DNA from: Paenibacillus sp. CAA11
GTDB lineage: Bacteria; Bacillota; Bacilli; Paenibacillales; Paenibacillaceae
Length of the DNA stretch: 64,000 nt
Assembly: GCF_003060825.1 (NCBI RefSeq)
Contig: NZ_CP028922.1
Span: 4,619,001 to 4,683,000, forward strand
Reading direction: 5' to 3'
The position numbers and the translations under genes were made by a program. Positions 36,559 through 45,076 of this stretch are shown piece after piece. Positions within the stretch are counted from its first letter, which is position 1; every line of letters begins with the position of its first letter. The notes beneath the pieces were generated by a model. The model was not told the DNA's origin. It worked only from the letters and a program-made list of their open reading frames with translations, and did not search any database.

Positions 36559-36915
36559 ATGAACAAAATCGCAAAATGGACACTGGCAGCAGTAGCCGCT
36601 GCATCGATAGCTTTACTGGCAGCCTGCGGAGGCTCCTCCGGTCAATATAAAGATGGGACTTATGAAGGTACCGGGGACGGATTGAAGCACAAGATTAAGG
36701 TATCGGTTGAAATCAAAGACGAGAAGATTAACAGTATCAAGGTGCTTGAACACAAAGAGACGGAATCTATGATCCAAGCCGCCGTTGACAATAGCATTCC
36801 CGAAATTATCGAGAAGCAGGGCACTCAAGGCATAGATGTGGTATCTGGTGCTTCCGGATCCAGCAAAGGCGTCATTGATGCTGTGAGTGATGCTTTAAGC
36901 AAGGCTAAAAAATAA
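36559..36915 (+). CDS. FMN-binding-domain lipoprotein, electron-transfer partner of the reductase
   Basis: A 118-residue lipoprotein (lipobox LLAAC, Cys23) with one FMN_bind domain: GTYEGTGDG at the start and DVVSGASGSSKGV at 93-105. The last matches the ApbE flavinylation consensus DxxSGA(S/T), with Ser99 as the expected residue for covalent FMN. It follows the FAD lipoprotein in an operon and probably feeds it electrons. In Listeria FrdA the FMN and FAD parts are on one chain; here they are separate proteins. No apbE, ndh2 or eet gene lies in the window, so the electron donor is unknown. Confidence 0.9.
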   Translation: MNKIAKWTLAAVAAASIALLAACGGSSGQYKDGTYEGTGDGLKHKIKVSVEIKDEKINSIKVLEHKETESMIQAAVDNSIPEIIEKQGTQGIDVVSGASGSSKGVIDAVSDALSKAKK

Positions 36916-36992
36916 TTCGCCGGTAAGAGTCCAAAAGCATGAAGTTCAGTAGCCTCTTTGCAGTATTGTAAATCATACCAGAAGAGATCAAG

Positions 36993-37016
36993 AAGCCGCG
37001 CATTGCGCGGCTTTTG
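36993..37016 (+). terminator. Rho-independent terminator of the reductase operon
   Basis: AAGCCGCGC and GCGCGGCTTTT form a short GC-rich hairpin followed by T residues, 78 bp past the stop codon. The rest of the gap to 37205 shows no gene or repeat apart from a short duplicated TTATGCTGGG word. Confidence 0.8.
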
Positions 37017-37205
37017 TCTATGATTCATATTTCCATCCCCTCAAGTCTACCCTTCACCTAAGTCCCTATCGGCAGATGGGATATCCGACAAGAACTGCTG
37101 CTCCTAGGATTCCTGAGCAGAGTTATGCTGGGTTATGCTGGGTCAAATACATCAAAAAATGAAACCAGCTTACAAATATGCCGACAGCGAGTGCCTTCGG
37201 TCTCC

Positions 37206-37823
37206 CTAAGCTTCAGTGTTGAACAGGCGGGTAGATCCCAGTCCATGCAACCTGACAAGCTGGGTCGCCATATATTTAGGCGTATACGGCATGTCGTTCT
37301 CCAGCCAATACATAATAATCCCCAGATGGGCAGAGGTACTGTAGCGAACAATGAGGTCTCTCGGCATCATAACCTCTCGGTCATTAGGCTGCGCGATGAT
37401 AGATCGGTGGGTTAAGGAATCCTGAATAATGCTCTCCATTCGTTTAAGGAACCCCGGCAAGCCACGCGGACCCAGCATGACTTTGTAAAAATAGACATGC
37501 TCTGCAATATGCTCAAATTGGCGGATAAAAGAATCCGGCGGCGTATCCGTATCCTTAATGAAATCACTTGCTTCAAAGCCGCTCGGAAGCCGAAAGGCCG
37601 CTGAGAACTCGTCCATCATATCATCCACAACTTTATCCAAGAGATCATACTTGTCCTTATAGTGAAGATAGAACGTAGCCCGGTTGATCCCGGCTCGCTC
37701 CGTGATATCACGCACCGTGACATGCTCGAAGCCCTTCTCCTCCATTAATCCGATCCATGCATCCCTAATAAGAAGAAGAGTGCGCTTAATCCGCGGATCT
37801 ACTTGTTCATTTTTATTAGACAT
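37206..37823 (-). CDS. TetR family transcriptional regulator
   Basis: A 205-residue repressor. The N-terminal helix-turn-helix (about 12-58) reads GFEHVTVRDITERAGINRATFYLHYKDKYDLL in the usual TetR pattern; the rest is an all-helical ligand-binding domain with a TetR_C-like end (SAHLGIIMYWLENDMPYTP). It is divergent from the 14-TM exporter at 38014, so it probably represses that gene and releases on binding an exported compound. AAAGGGAACG precedes the ATG. Confidence 0.92.
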   Translation of the reverse strand: MSNKNEQVDPRIKRTLLLIRDAWIGLMEEKGFEHVTVRDITERAGINRATFYLHYKDKYDLLDKVVDDMMDEFSAAFRLPSGFEASDFIKDTDTPPDSFIRQFEHIAEHVYFYKVMLGPRGLPGFLKRMESIIQDSLTHRSIIAQPNDREVMMPRDLIVRYSTSAHLGIIMYWLENDMPYTPKYMATQLVRLHGLGSTRLFNTEA

Positions 37824-37910
37824 GGCCGTTCCCTTTGTTTAACTTTTTCATGTTACTCGCCATCCTTCCCGGTTCTGTCAATAATGCGACATTTTCCCCA
37901 AGATTATTGG

Positions 37911-37939
37911 TTGCTGTTAATTTGGATCACTCTTATTAT
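37911..37939 (+). promoter_or_regulatory. Sigma-A promoter of the DHA2 exporter gene
   Basis: TTGCTG (37911-37916), a 17-bp spacer and TATTAT (37934-37939) form a good vegetative promoter. Just downstream, around 37964-37972, ACACCGTGT is a near palindrome that could be part of the TetR operator, but that assignment is weak. Confidence 0.6.
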
Positions 37940-38013
37940 AAACAACATACCGACGCTAATACAACACCGTGTCGATTGTTCTAACAACTTATCAAGAAAG
38001 GAAGAGAAATAAC

Positions 38014-39576
38014 ATGTCAACAGAGAAATCAAAGGCAGGCTTAGTGACGATTGGATTACTAATAGGATTGTTCCTTTCCTCTTTAGATCAAACCATTGTA
38101 TCCACTGCCATGCCTACAGTCATTAAGGATTTAGGGGGATTCTCCCTCTACAGCTGGGTGTTCACCATCTATATGCTCGCATCCACAACCACGGTTCCGA
38201 TCTATGGCAAACTGGCCGATTTATTTGGTCGCAGAAAAATGTACCTGATCGGACTCATCCTATTTGTTGTCGGTTCTGTTCTATGCGGATTTTCTGAGAA
38301 TATAACCCAGCTTATCATTTTCAGAGGAATACAGGGTTTGGGTGCCGGAGCACTTATGCCCATATCTATGACCATCGTTGCGGACATCTATCCTCCTGAT
38401 CAGCGAGGCAAGTTCATGGGCTTATTCGGTGCCGTATATGCCCTATCCAGTATTTTTGGACCGGCACTCGGCGGAATGATTGTGGAGCATTGGGATTGGG
38501 GCTGGATCTTTTTTATCAACCTCCCTATAGGAATTGTGGCTTTGCTCGTTGTAGCTGCTGGCTTGAAAGAAACAAGATCAAATGAGAAGCAATCTATCGA
38601 TTGGTTAGGTGTACTTACGCTTAGCGCAGGTGTAGTCGCAGTATTGCTTGCACTTGTGCTTGGCGGCGAGGGCCAGGGAGATGGGACGAGATATGCCTGG
38701 ACTTCTCCCCAAATTCTCGGATTATTCGCAGCCGGTGCAGTCCTTCTCGCGCTGTTCACCTGGATAGAGAGCAAGGTCAAAGAACCCATTATTACGCTTA
38801 GTCTCTTCCGGATACGTGCCATTGCCTTTGGGAACATTGTTGGATTTCTAATGAGTGCAGCCATGTTCGGTGCCATTGTATATATCCCTCTGTTTGTACA
38901 GGGTGTAATTGGTGTGAATTCTTCTGTCTCAGGTTATATTCTCACCCCATTGATGCTTTCGTTCATCGTAACCTCGATTATTGGCGGACGCCTGATGAGC
39001 AAACTATCCTATCGCACGATTCTCATCGCCAGCCTGGCGCTTATGATGGTTGGATTTACTCTGCTGAGCCAGATTTCTGAAGATACAACCCAATCCGAAA
39101 TGATTCTGTATATGATTATTGCCGGACTCGGCATGGGAGCGGTCTACCCTACAGTAGGCACTGCAGCGCAGAATGCGGTGGACAGTAAACTTCGCGGCGT
39201 TGCTACTTCCTCCTCCCAATTCTTTCGCTCCATGGGAGGAACGATCGGGGTCAGCGTGTTTGGCAGTCTGATGGCACAGCAAATGTCATCCGAGATATCA
39301 AAGCTCAATCAAAAACTGAACGGTGCCCTTCCAGCCGATCAGCTAAAACAACTCGTCAATCCACAGGTGCTTCTGGATTCCAACGCGCGGCATGCCCTGC
39401 CAGAGCAAGTTCTCGCAGGACTCAGAGCCGCCTTTAGCCACTCTCTAAGCAGCGTATTCTTGGGTGCTCTCATTTTTGTCGGAGTGGGTCTAGTCGCAAG
39501 CGCCCTGATGGGAAATGCCCGTCTAGTTGAAAGCAAGGAGTACATCGAGGCTGCAAAGATTAAGAATGAGCTTTGA
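38014..39576 (+). CDS. MFS multidrug exporter, DHA2 (EmrB/QacA, 14 TM)
   Basis: A 520-residue proton-driven exporter with fourteen hydrophobic segments. It shows the DHA2 TM1 motif LDQTIVSTAMPTV, motif A GKLADLFGRRKMYL and motif C in TM5 (YALSSIFGPALGGMIVEHW). The start is the ATG at 38014 with AAAGGAAG upstream; fifteen extra codons upstream are in frame but unlikely. It is under the divergent TetR gene. The substrate is unknown; the family exports cationic drugs, dyes and other lipophiles. Confidence 0.93.
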   Translation: MSTEKSKAGLVTIGLLIGLFLSSLDQTIVSTAMPTVIKDLGGFSLYSWVFTIYMLASTTTVPIYGKLADLFGRRKMYLIGLILFVVGSVLCGFSENITQLIIFRGIQGLGAGALMPISMTIVADIYPPDQRGKFMGLFGAVYALSSIFGPALGGMIVEHWDWGWIFFINLPIGIVALLVVAAGLKETRSNEKQSIDWLGVLTLSAGVVAVLLALVLGGEGQGDGTRYAWTSPQILGLFAAGAVLLALFTWIESKVKEPIITLSLFRIRAIAFGNIVGFLMSAAMFGAIVYIPLFVQGVIGVNSSVSGYILTPLMLSFIVTSIIGGRLMSKLSYRTILIASLALMMVGFTLLSQISEDTTQSEMILYMIIAGLGMGAVYPTVGTAAQNAVDSKLRGVATSSSQFFRSMGGTIGVSVFGSLMAQQMSSEISKLNQKLNGALPADQLKQLVNPQVLLDSNARHALPEQVLAGLRAAFSHSLSSVFLGALIFVGVGLVASALMGNARLVESKEYIEAAKIKNEL

Positions 39577-39631
39577 CCTGTAAGCAGATTCCTTTCCGGA
39601 ATATGCCTTATTCCAACTGCTCACTGACCAA

Positions 39632-39677
39632 AACAAGCAATAAGCGCCTCCCTTAACGGCCGCGCTTATTGCTTGTT
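39632..39677 (+). terminator. Long hairpin terminator after the DHA2 exporter
   Basis: The 16-bp arms AACAAGCAATAAGCGC (39632-39647) and GCGCTTATTGCTTGTT (39662-39677) are perfectly complementary. There is no strong T tract. Confidence 0.75.
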
Positions 39678-39692
39678 CATGCTACGGCCTAC

Positions 39693-39782
39693 TTATAGAG
39701 CATATTTATCTATATTGTACTTGGCTTTCTGCTCATTGAGGATGCAGGTCTCATCATCCACAATCAAGCAATCATAGTCCAT
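39693..39782 (-). pseudogene. 5' remnant of a duplicated OmpR-family response regulator
   Basis: A 29-codon frame on the minus strand starts MDYDCLIVDDE, against MHYDCLIVDDE for the intact regulator at 32232. The nucleotide match spans the first 11 codons almost without change and continues weakly upstream, where both have TGTACAAT and a similar ribosome-site region (GGAGAACAAAT against GGAGATTACAAAT). After codon 11 the sequence becomes unrelated and soon stops. It is best read as the decayed start of a second copy of that regulatory operon. The rest of the 320-bp gap holds only the exporter terminator. Confidence 0.7.
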
Positions 39783-39896
39783 ATTTGTTCTCCAGTAGTT
39801 CCGGAATTTTGATTTTTATTCATTTCATTGTACACTAAATTCCAGTATTTTCTTTGCCTATTCACTCTATGAATCTATCTATGCTTAGGAGAAGTT

Positions 39897-40367
39897 ATGG
39901 TTCTCATTATTCAAATCGCAGCTGTACTTGCCAATATAGTTCTTGGTGTATTTGCGGGGGCAGGTATAGGGGTAGGCCTGCTGTTCTTCCTCGTCGGACT
40001 TCCGAAATCCAAGTCGTTAAAGACAACTCAAGGACTCCTGAAGCTGCTCAAATTTGTGCTGCCCGTTGCCGCGACGCTAGGGATCGCTTTTATTTACCTC
40101 GCGATCACCTTCTATAGTGCACGCCTGATCGGCGAACACTTCGTTCTATCGAGGCCTGGTACAGCCACAGAGCAGGCCCTCTTGGGAAGACAGCTCCTTT
40201 CCTTGGGGATCGGGCAGGGAGTCTGGTTCTTCGTCAGTATCCGGTGGCTTCTTCCTCCGATGATCGACAAGCTGGGCTTCAATCGGAAGCAGTTGCTGGC
40301 CGTGATCGGCGGTTCTATTCTTACGATTTTAACTGGAATAATCGCCATGTATAATGCAGCTAGTTAA
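39897..40367 (+). CDS. Small polytopic membrane protein of unknown function
   Basis: A 156-residue protein with four clear TM segments (about 3-33, 46-72, 100-118, 130-152). The glycine-rich first segment (GVFAGAGIGVGLLFFLVG) is notable. No catalytic or binding motif is visible and I do not recognise the family. AGGAG lies six bases before the ATG. It is followed after 44 bp by the Sel1/TPR gene in the same direction, so the two may be cotranscribed. Confidence 0.75.
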   Translation: MVLIIQIAAVLANIVLGVFAGAGIGVGLLFFLVGLPKSKSLKTTQGLLKLLKFVLPVAATLGIAFIYLAITFYSARLIGEHFVLSRPGTATEQALLGRQLLSLGIGQGVWFFVSIRWLLPPMIDKLGFNRKQLLAVIGGSILTILTGIIAMYNAAS

Positions 40368-40411
40368 GCATATTGTTCTTCTTAATCTAACAAACAAGGA
40401 GGCTCTCAAAT

Positions 40412-42058
40412 ATGAGCATACAGCAAGGGGAGACTGCGTCTGTGCAAGAGTGGGCAGCTCTCGCCAAACAAGGAAATATCGAAGCGTTATGTCAATTAGG
40501 ATTGCATTATCAGAATGAGGGTGATTATAAGGAGTCCCTCGGCTGGTTCAAGAAAGCCGCCAAGCAGGGAAGCGGACAAGGCATGAATGGCACGGCGAAT
40601 GCCTATCGTTTCTTGGAGAAACAGCGAAAAGCCGTAAAGTGGTATCAGCTTGCCATTGAGGCGGGTTATCCGGCCGCCAAATACAACCTGGGCACCCTAT
40701 ATATCCAATCCGGGGAAAAGTCGGCAGGCCTCCAGTTGGTGAAGCAAGCAGCGGATGAAGGCTACCCGCTGGCTCTCAATTATTATGGAGATCTGCTCTA
40801 TGAAGCAGGACAGGTAGCTGAAGCCAGACCATACTATTTACGCGCCGCGGAGCTGGGGAATATAGACGGCTGGAACAATCTTGGCATCCTGGAGGAGAAA
40901 CAGGGACGGCTCGAACAGGCATTGGAATACTACCATAAAGCCTATGAAGGCGGACATGTGCATGGCGAATATAACATCGGCCATCTGCTCTATGAGACAG
41001 GCCGCACGGATGAGGCGATTCCCTGGCTGGAACGCACGGCGAATGAGGGGCATACCGAAGCTATGTTCGTCCTTGGAAAAATACTCGAAGAGAACGGGCT
41101 TCTCCATGAAGCCCGGCGCTGGCTTGAGCTGGCGGCGCAGCATGGGCATCCGGATGCCAGATATATGATGAAGGGGCTCTATGAAGATCACCTGGACCCC
41201 AAGGTCAAGAAGGTGCTGGAACAGCAGATTGAAGCCGGAGATGAGGACAAACTGTATGATCTGGCTATTCTGTATCGCAATCAGGGACAGACAGATCAGG
41301 CAGAAGCTATCTGGCTACGGCTTGCAGACAAAGGAGATGCGCTCGCACACTATAATCTGGGTGTAATCTATGAGGAACAAGGCAAGGATCAGGAGGCACT
41401 AGAGCACTACCGTATAGCTGCAGCAGGCGGCAGAGCAGAAGCCCAATATAATCTCGGCGTTTATTACGAACAGCGTGAAGACAATCCTCAGATGGCGAAA
41501 TACTGGTATGAGCAGGCTGCCGCACAGGAGCATGTTTACGCCATCTTTAACCTGGGCAATGTTTATTATGATGGCGAGCAGATGGAATACGCTGAGGAAA
41601 TGTTCCGCAGAGCTGCGGATAAGGGATATGACAAGGCCCAGTATCGCCTGGCTTTAATGTTGTACAACCATGGAAGCCGGGAACAAGCTAAGGCATGGTT
41701 CGGCCTTTCCGCCCAACAGGAATTTGCACCTGCCCAGTATTTCATGGGGCTTATGCTCGAAGAAGAAGAGAAAACAGATGAAGCCATATCGTGGTACACG
41801 CTCGCAGCCCGGCAGGGAGACCCCGATGCGCAGTACAATTTGGCCTATATTTACGATGCGCGGGGTGAAGAAGAAGCCGCCTTTGAGTGGTACCGACTTG
41901 CGGCCGAACAGGGTGAGCCCTCAGCACAGAATAATTATGCCATCATGCTCCAGCAGCGGGGACGGGCCGAAGAGGCATTAGCTATGTATAAAGCAGCCGC
42001 CCGGCAAGGACTGGAGATCAGCCAGCAGTTCCTTCAGGAGATCGGGGAGAGCTGGTAA
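40412..42058 (+). CDS. Sel1-like/tetratricopeptide repeat protein
   Basis: A 548-residue soluble protein made almost entirely of about fourteen Sel1-like repeats of 35-36 residues, e.g. YNLGVIYEEQGKDQEALEHY and AQYNLAYIYDARGEEEAAFEWY, giving an alpha-solenoid for protein-protein contacts. There is no signal peptide and no extra catalytic domain. Sel1 proteins often act as scaffolds for signalling or secretion complexes; no partner is identified here except the small membrane protein just upstream. AAGGAGG precedes the ATG. A strong terminator follows. Confidence 0.92.
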   Translation: MSIQQGETASVQEWAALAKQGNIEALCQLGLHYQNEGDYKESLGWFKKAAKQGSGQGMNGTANAYRFLEKQRKAVKWYQLAIEAGYPAAKYNLGTLYIQSGEKSAGLQLVKQAADEGYPLALNYYGDLLYEAGQVAEARPYYLRAAELGNIDGWNNLGILEEKQGRLEQALEYYHKAYEGGHVHGEYNIGHLLYETGRTDEAIPWLERTANEGHTEAMFVLGKILEENGLLHEARRWLELAAQHGHPDARYMMKGLYEDHLDPKVKKVLEQQIEAGDEDKLYDLAILYRNQGQTDQAEAIWLRLADKGDALAHYNLGVIYEEQGKDQEALEHYRIAAAGGRAEAQYNLGVYYEQREDNPQMAKYWYEQAAAQEHVYAIFNLGNVYYDGEQMEYAEEMFRRAADKGYDKAQYRLALMLYNHGSREQAKAWFGLSAQQEFAPAQYFMGLMLEEEEKTDEAISWYTLAARQGDPDAQYNLAYIYDARGEEEAAFEWYRLAAEQGEPSAQNNYAIMLQQRGRAEEALAMYKAAARQGLEISQQFLQEIGESW

Positions 42059-42079
42059 GCCTCCATGATCGAAGACAGA

Positions 42080-42105
42080 GGCCATCCCTTGGGATGGTCT
42101 TTTTT
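42080..42105 (+). terminator. Rho-independent terminator of the Sel1 gene
   Basis: GGCCATCCC, loop TT, and GGGATGGTC form a tight hairpin followed by TTTTTT. Confidence 0.88.
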
Positions 42106-42130
42106 CCGCAGCCTAGCCAGGAACTAGAGA

Positions 42131-42424
42131 TCACTCCCCGGTTCTCTGGCTGGCTGCGATAAAGTCCTCATATGATGAAAAGGAGACAAAACGGGGATAC
42201 CCGGCAGCCTGGGTGCCGGACCAGGTTAAGTGAACCAGTACAAACTGCGGATGACTTAGATCCTCAAACAGCACGGCATCATTCGCTTCACTTTTGACCA
42301 CCGCCCGCAGCACGTGGCCATACAGTGCGTGATCCGGCCCAACCTCCCGCTGCGCCTGCTCCTCCAATATAGCCGCTGTTCTCCCAGCTACCTCCATCCA
42401 ATCGGGGCCCAGCTGGTTTTCCAT
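42131..42424 (-). CDS. Conserved-looking small protein of unknown function
   Basis: A 97-residue soluble protein with helical N-terminal part (MEVAGRTAAILEEQAQREVG) and a strand-rich C-terminal part (FVLVHLTWSGTQAAGYPRFV). AGGGAGG lies seven bases before the ATG, so it is likely a real gene. No signal peptide, metal site or known motif is seen and I cannot assign a family. It is convergent with the Sel1 gene. Confidence 0.65.
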   Translation of the reverse strand: MENQLGPDWMEVAGRTAAILEEQAQREVGPDHALYGHVLRAVVKSEANDAVLFEDLSHPQFVLVHLTWSGTQAAGYPRFVSFSSYEDFIAASQRTGE

Positions 42425-42723
42425 ATTTAATCCCTCCCTATTTCTTCTAACTAAAGGTCTGCCTGTTCTTAAAACAGCAATTCTTCAGCTCCGTCATCCA
42501 CCCTCCTATAAACTCATACGAGTCTAGGGACCATGGACAATTCCTACCGAGGTGCCGGCTGCACAGTATCCTCGAACCCCTTCGGTTGGAGACGGAATGT
42601 TAAGCGCAGGGCGACCCCCTTACCGTTCTCGTCGGTTATTCCTATACCCCTAGCCCAAAGGATGTACACTTGGGTCTATCTCTAAATATAATGCTATATC
42701 CATAAGCGGAAAGAGGGATAGGT
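42425..42723. other. GC-rich divergent intergenic region, possible structured leader
   Basis: This 299-bp gap separates the leftward 42131 gene from the rightward YVTN gene. Its middle (about 42530-42650) is rich in G and C and in short inverted words (for example CCGAGG/CCTCG and GGGGTTCG/CGAACCCC), unlike the AT-rich promoters around it. No known riboswitch class could be matched. No gene is visible. Confidence 0.4.
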
Positions 42724-43779
42724 ATGGCATTGCCCAAAGTGATTGCTACCATTCGTTCCACCGGCCCAATCGGAGGCATTGGCGTCAATCCCGTCACGAA
42801 TCGGGTCTATTTCGTCAATCCGGATACGGAGGACGGAAGTGTCGGCGTCCTCGACGCGGCTGCGAACCGGATTATCGCGCGAATCCGCATCGGCCGATTG
42901 CCGTTCTCCTTAAGCATCAACTCGCGAAAGAACCGCATCTATGTGCCGAACTTCCGGGACTCCACCTTGTCGGTCATCAGCGGAAAAAGCAACAAGGTCA
43001 TTAGAACAACCAAGGTCGGCTTTCGTCCGGATACAGCGGCTGCAAGCACTAGAACCGGCCTAGTCTATGTGACTAGCGCTGCCGGGACGGTATCCGTGGT
43101 GGACGGGGTGACCAACAAGGTCCGCAAAACTATTCGGATCGGGGGACGGCCCTCCGAGATCGTGATAGACGAGCAGACAAACCGGGTGTATATCACCAAT
43201 ACGGTTCAGAATAGCGTAACCATGGTGAACGGCCGGACGCAGGACATTCTCGCTACCATCAAGGTCGGCAGGAATCCGGTGATTCTTCCTGCCCTGAACC
43301 CGGCAACCCAGCGCCTGTACGTCGCTAATAACTTAAGCCGCTTCCTCTCAGTCGTAGATTGCCGAAAGAGTAAGCTGCTGCGAAATATCTCCCTGGGCAG
43401 GCTGCAGAGCGAGGTGACTCTGAACCCGCGGACGAACCGGATCTATGTGTCCAGCGCTCAGGTCGAAGGAGCAGGCAAGCTGTTTGTCCTCAGCGGAGCG
43501 ACACACCGGGTTGTCGCTACTCTAGTTCTCCCTACTTCGTCCAATATGCTGATTAACCCGGCGACGAACCATTTGTTTATCAGTGATTTTGACAAGGGAC
43601 GCATGCTTGTCTATCATGCCGGCTCGCTGAAGAGGATCGCCATATTCCCCTCCGTAACGGGCAATATGGCACTTAACCCACGGACGAACCGGATCTATGT
43701 CGGCGGCGATGATAAAATGACGGTCATTCAGGATGTCCGATCGACTTCCGCGGTGAGCAAACGAAGAAGGAGCTCTTAA
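42724..43779 (+). CDS. YVTN/YncE-type beta-propeller protein without signal peptide
   Basis: A 351-residue seven- or eight-bladed propeller of the YncE type. The repeating unit is NPxTNRVYVxN...TVSVVDGxTNKVxxTIxVG, clear at least seven times (e.g. VNPVTNRVYFVN, LNPRTNRIYVSS, LNPRTNRIYVGG). Most YncE-like proteins are exported, but this one starts MALPKVIATIRSTG with no signal peptide, so it is cytoplasmic, on a spore or leaves by another route. The C-terminal tail VSKRRRSS is basic. AAAGAGGG precedes the ATG. A weak hairpin overlaps the stop codon before a T-rich run near 43794. Confidence 0.88.
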   Translation: MALPKVIATIRSTGPIGGIGVNPVTNRVYFVNPDTEDGSVGVLDAAANRIIARIRIGRLPFSLSINSRKNRIYVPNFRDSTLSVISGKSNKVIRTTKVGFRPDTAAASTRTGLVYVTSAAGTVSVVDGVTNKVRKTIRIGGRPSEIVIDEQTNRVYITNTVQNSVTMVNGRTQDILATIKVGRNPVILPALNPATQRLYVANNLSRFLSVVDCRKSKLLRNISLGRLQSEVTLNPRTNRIYVSSAQVEGAGKLFVLSGATHRVVATLVLPTSSNMLINPATNHLFISDFDKGRMLVYHAGSLKRIAIFPSVTGNMALNPRTNRIYVGGDDKMTVIQDVRSTSAVSKRRRSS

Positions 43780-43823
43780 GTAGAGCCCCTTTCTCTTTTT
43801 TCCGATACATGTACAATCCGCAG

Positions 43824-43891
43824 CTATTATAGATTGAACGAAAGTTTTACAATGAATTTTCTGTTACCACGGCCTAATCCTGTCCTATAGA
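43824..43891 (+). repeat. Dispersed palindromic element, copy D (3' part decayed)
   Basis: The left and central parts match copies A and B: TTGAACGAAAGTTTTACAAT, then GAATTTTCTGTTACCACGGC and CTAATCCTGTCCTATA with several changes. The right inverted end is no longer recognisable. It lies between the convergent YVTN gene and the frameshifted epimerase. Confidence 0.75.
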
Positions 43892-43950
43892 CGACAATGT
43901 TCCTGCTCGATTGCAGCAATCACCGGACAAATCCTGCCGTGTGCAGTCTC

Positions 43951-44986
43951 CTACGGGTTTTGCGGCTTGTTCCCCTTCACCTTCTCCACAGCCGCTTCCA
44001 AGGCCTCAATCACCTGATCACACCACTGATCGAACTCCGGGTCCTCGGCTTGAAGCTCCGGATGGGCCAGAATGTTCACTACAGTCTCCTTGATCCCTTG
44101 ATCAACACGAGTTACAGCCGCAAAGCCGGGAACCAGACGTTTGAGCTTAGCATTGTCAAATACAACGGTGTTCGCCTTATCGCCGAGCAGACTGCCCCGG
44201 AAGTCCTCCTTGCTGCAAGCATCGAGGAATTCGGACGAGACATGCACCGCTCTAAGCTTCACACCCAAGGCATCCGCAATGACCTCGTAAATCTGGTTCC
44301 AGGTCATGCTCTCGTCCGAGGTAATATGCACAGATTCTCCGATCGCATGGAGATTGCCCATCAGGCCGATGAAGCCTTTGGCAAAATCGCGGCTGTGGGT
44401 CAGCGTCCACAGTGAAGTTCCATCGCCGTGAATGATGACCGGCTTGTTCTCCAGCATGCGCCTTGCGACCTGCCAGCTTCCCTTGCTGCCATGAACTCCG
44501 AGCGGAAGGGAGCGTTCATCATAGGTATGGCTGGGTCTCACAATCGTAACGGGGAAGCCGTTCTCACGATATTCCTTCAGCAAATAATCTTCAGAAGCAA
44601 TCTTGTTACGGGAATACTCCCAAGTAAGGGTTCGATAGCGGCGTCCCTTCTGTAATTCTATAATCCGATAATGGCGTCTGATAGGCCGAAGCCGAGCTGA
44701 TGAAGATAAACTGCTTGGTTTTCCCTTTAAAAAGACGGACGTCTCTCTCCAGTTGAGCTGGTTCAAAAGCTATAAAGTCAGCGACTACATCAAAATCCAA
44801 ATCCTCAATGAGCTGAGCAACGCGGGCCTCATCCTGAATATCCGCCTGTAAAATGTGCGCTCCCTCCGGCAGAGCATCATTGCGATTCCCCCGGTTAATC
44901 AGATACAACTCATGCCCCTGCTCAAGCAGCTGCCGGGAAATCGCCGAGCTAATGGTTCCTGTTCCTCCAATAAATAGCGCTTTCAT
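43951..44986 (-). pseudogene. Frameshifted NAD-dependent epimerase/dehydratase (extended SDR)
   Basis: The N-terminal part starts at the ATG at 44986 (behind GGAGGTG) with MKALFIGGTGTISSAISRQL, a Rossmann motif, and runs to TPLSNPY. The same protein continues in another frame with WEYSRNKIASEDYLLKEYRE, VTIVRPSHTYDE and a normal C-terminus ending at 43951. An extra T on the coding strand near 44622-44623 (TACTTGGGAG instead of TACTGGGAG) accounts for the break; removing it restores SNPYWEYSRNK and a protein of about 345 residues. The active-site tyrosine (EYSRNK, YxxxK-like) lies just past the break. It is either a recent pseudogene or a sequencing error. Confidence 0.85.
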
Positions 44987-45076
44987 AAAATACACCTCCG
45001 CGGATTGGATATACATGCTGTACCTGTGAAATGAGTCACTTCTACGATAGCATGGGAGGCGAAGGAATGACAATTT

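Noticed and set aside
42555..42625. Stretch resembling the 5S rRNA core (GACGGAATGTTAAGC at 42591-42605).
   Set aside because: The match is short, has an inserted base, and the rest of a 5S gene (ends, loop A and E motifs, nearby rRNA) is absent.
44600..44640. Programmed frameshift in the epimerase.
   Set aside because: No slippery heptamer, no stimulatory hairpin, and this enzyme family is not known to use recoding; a simple one-base insertion explains it.
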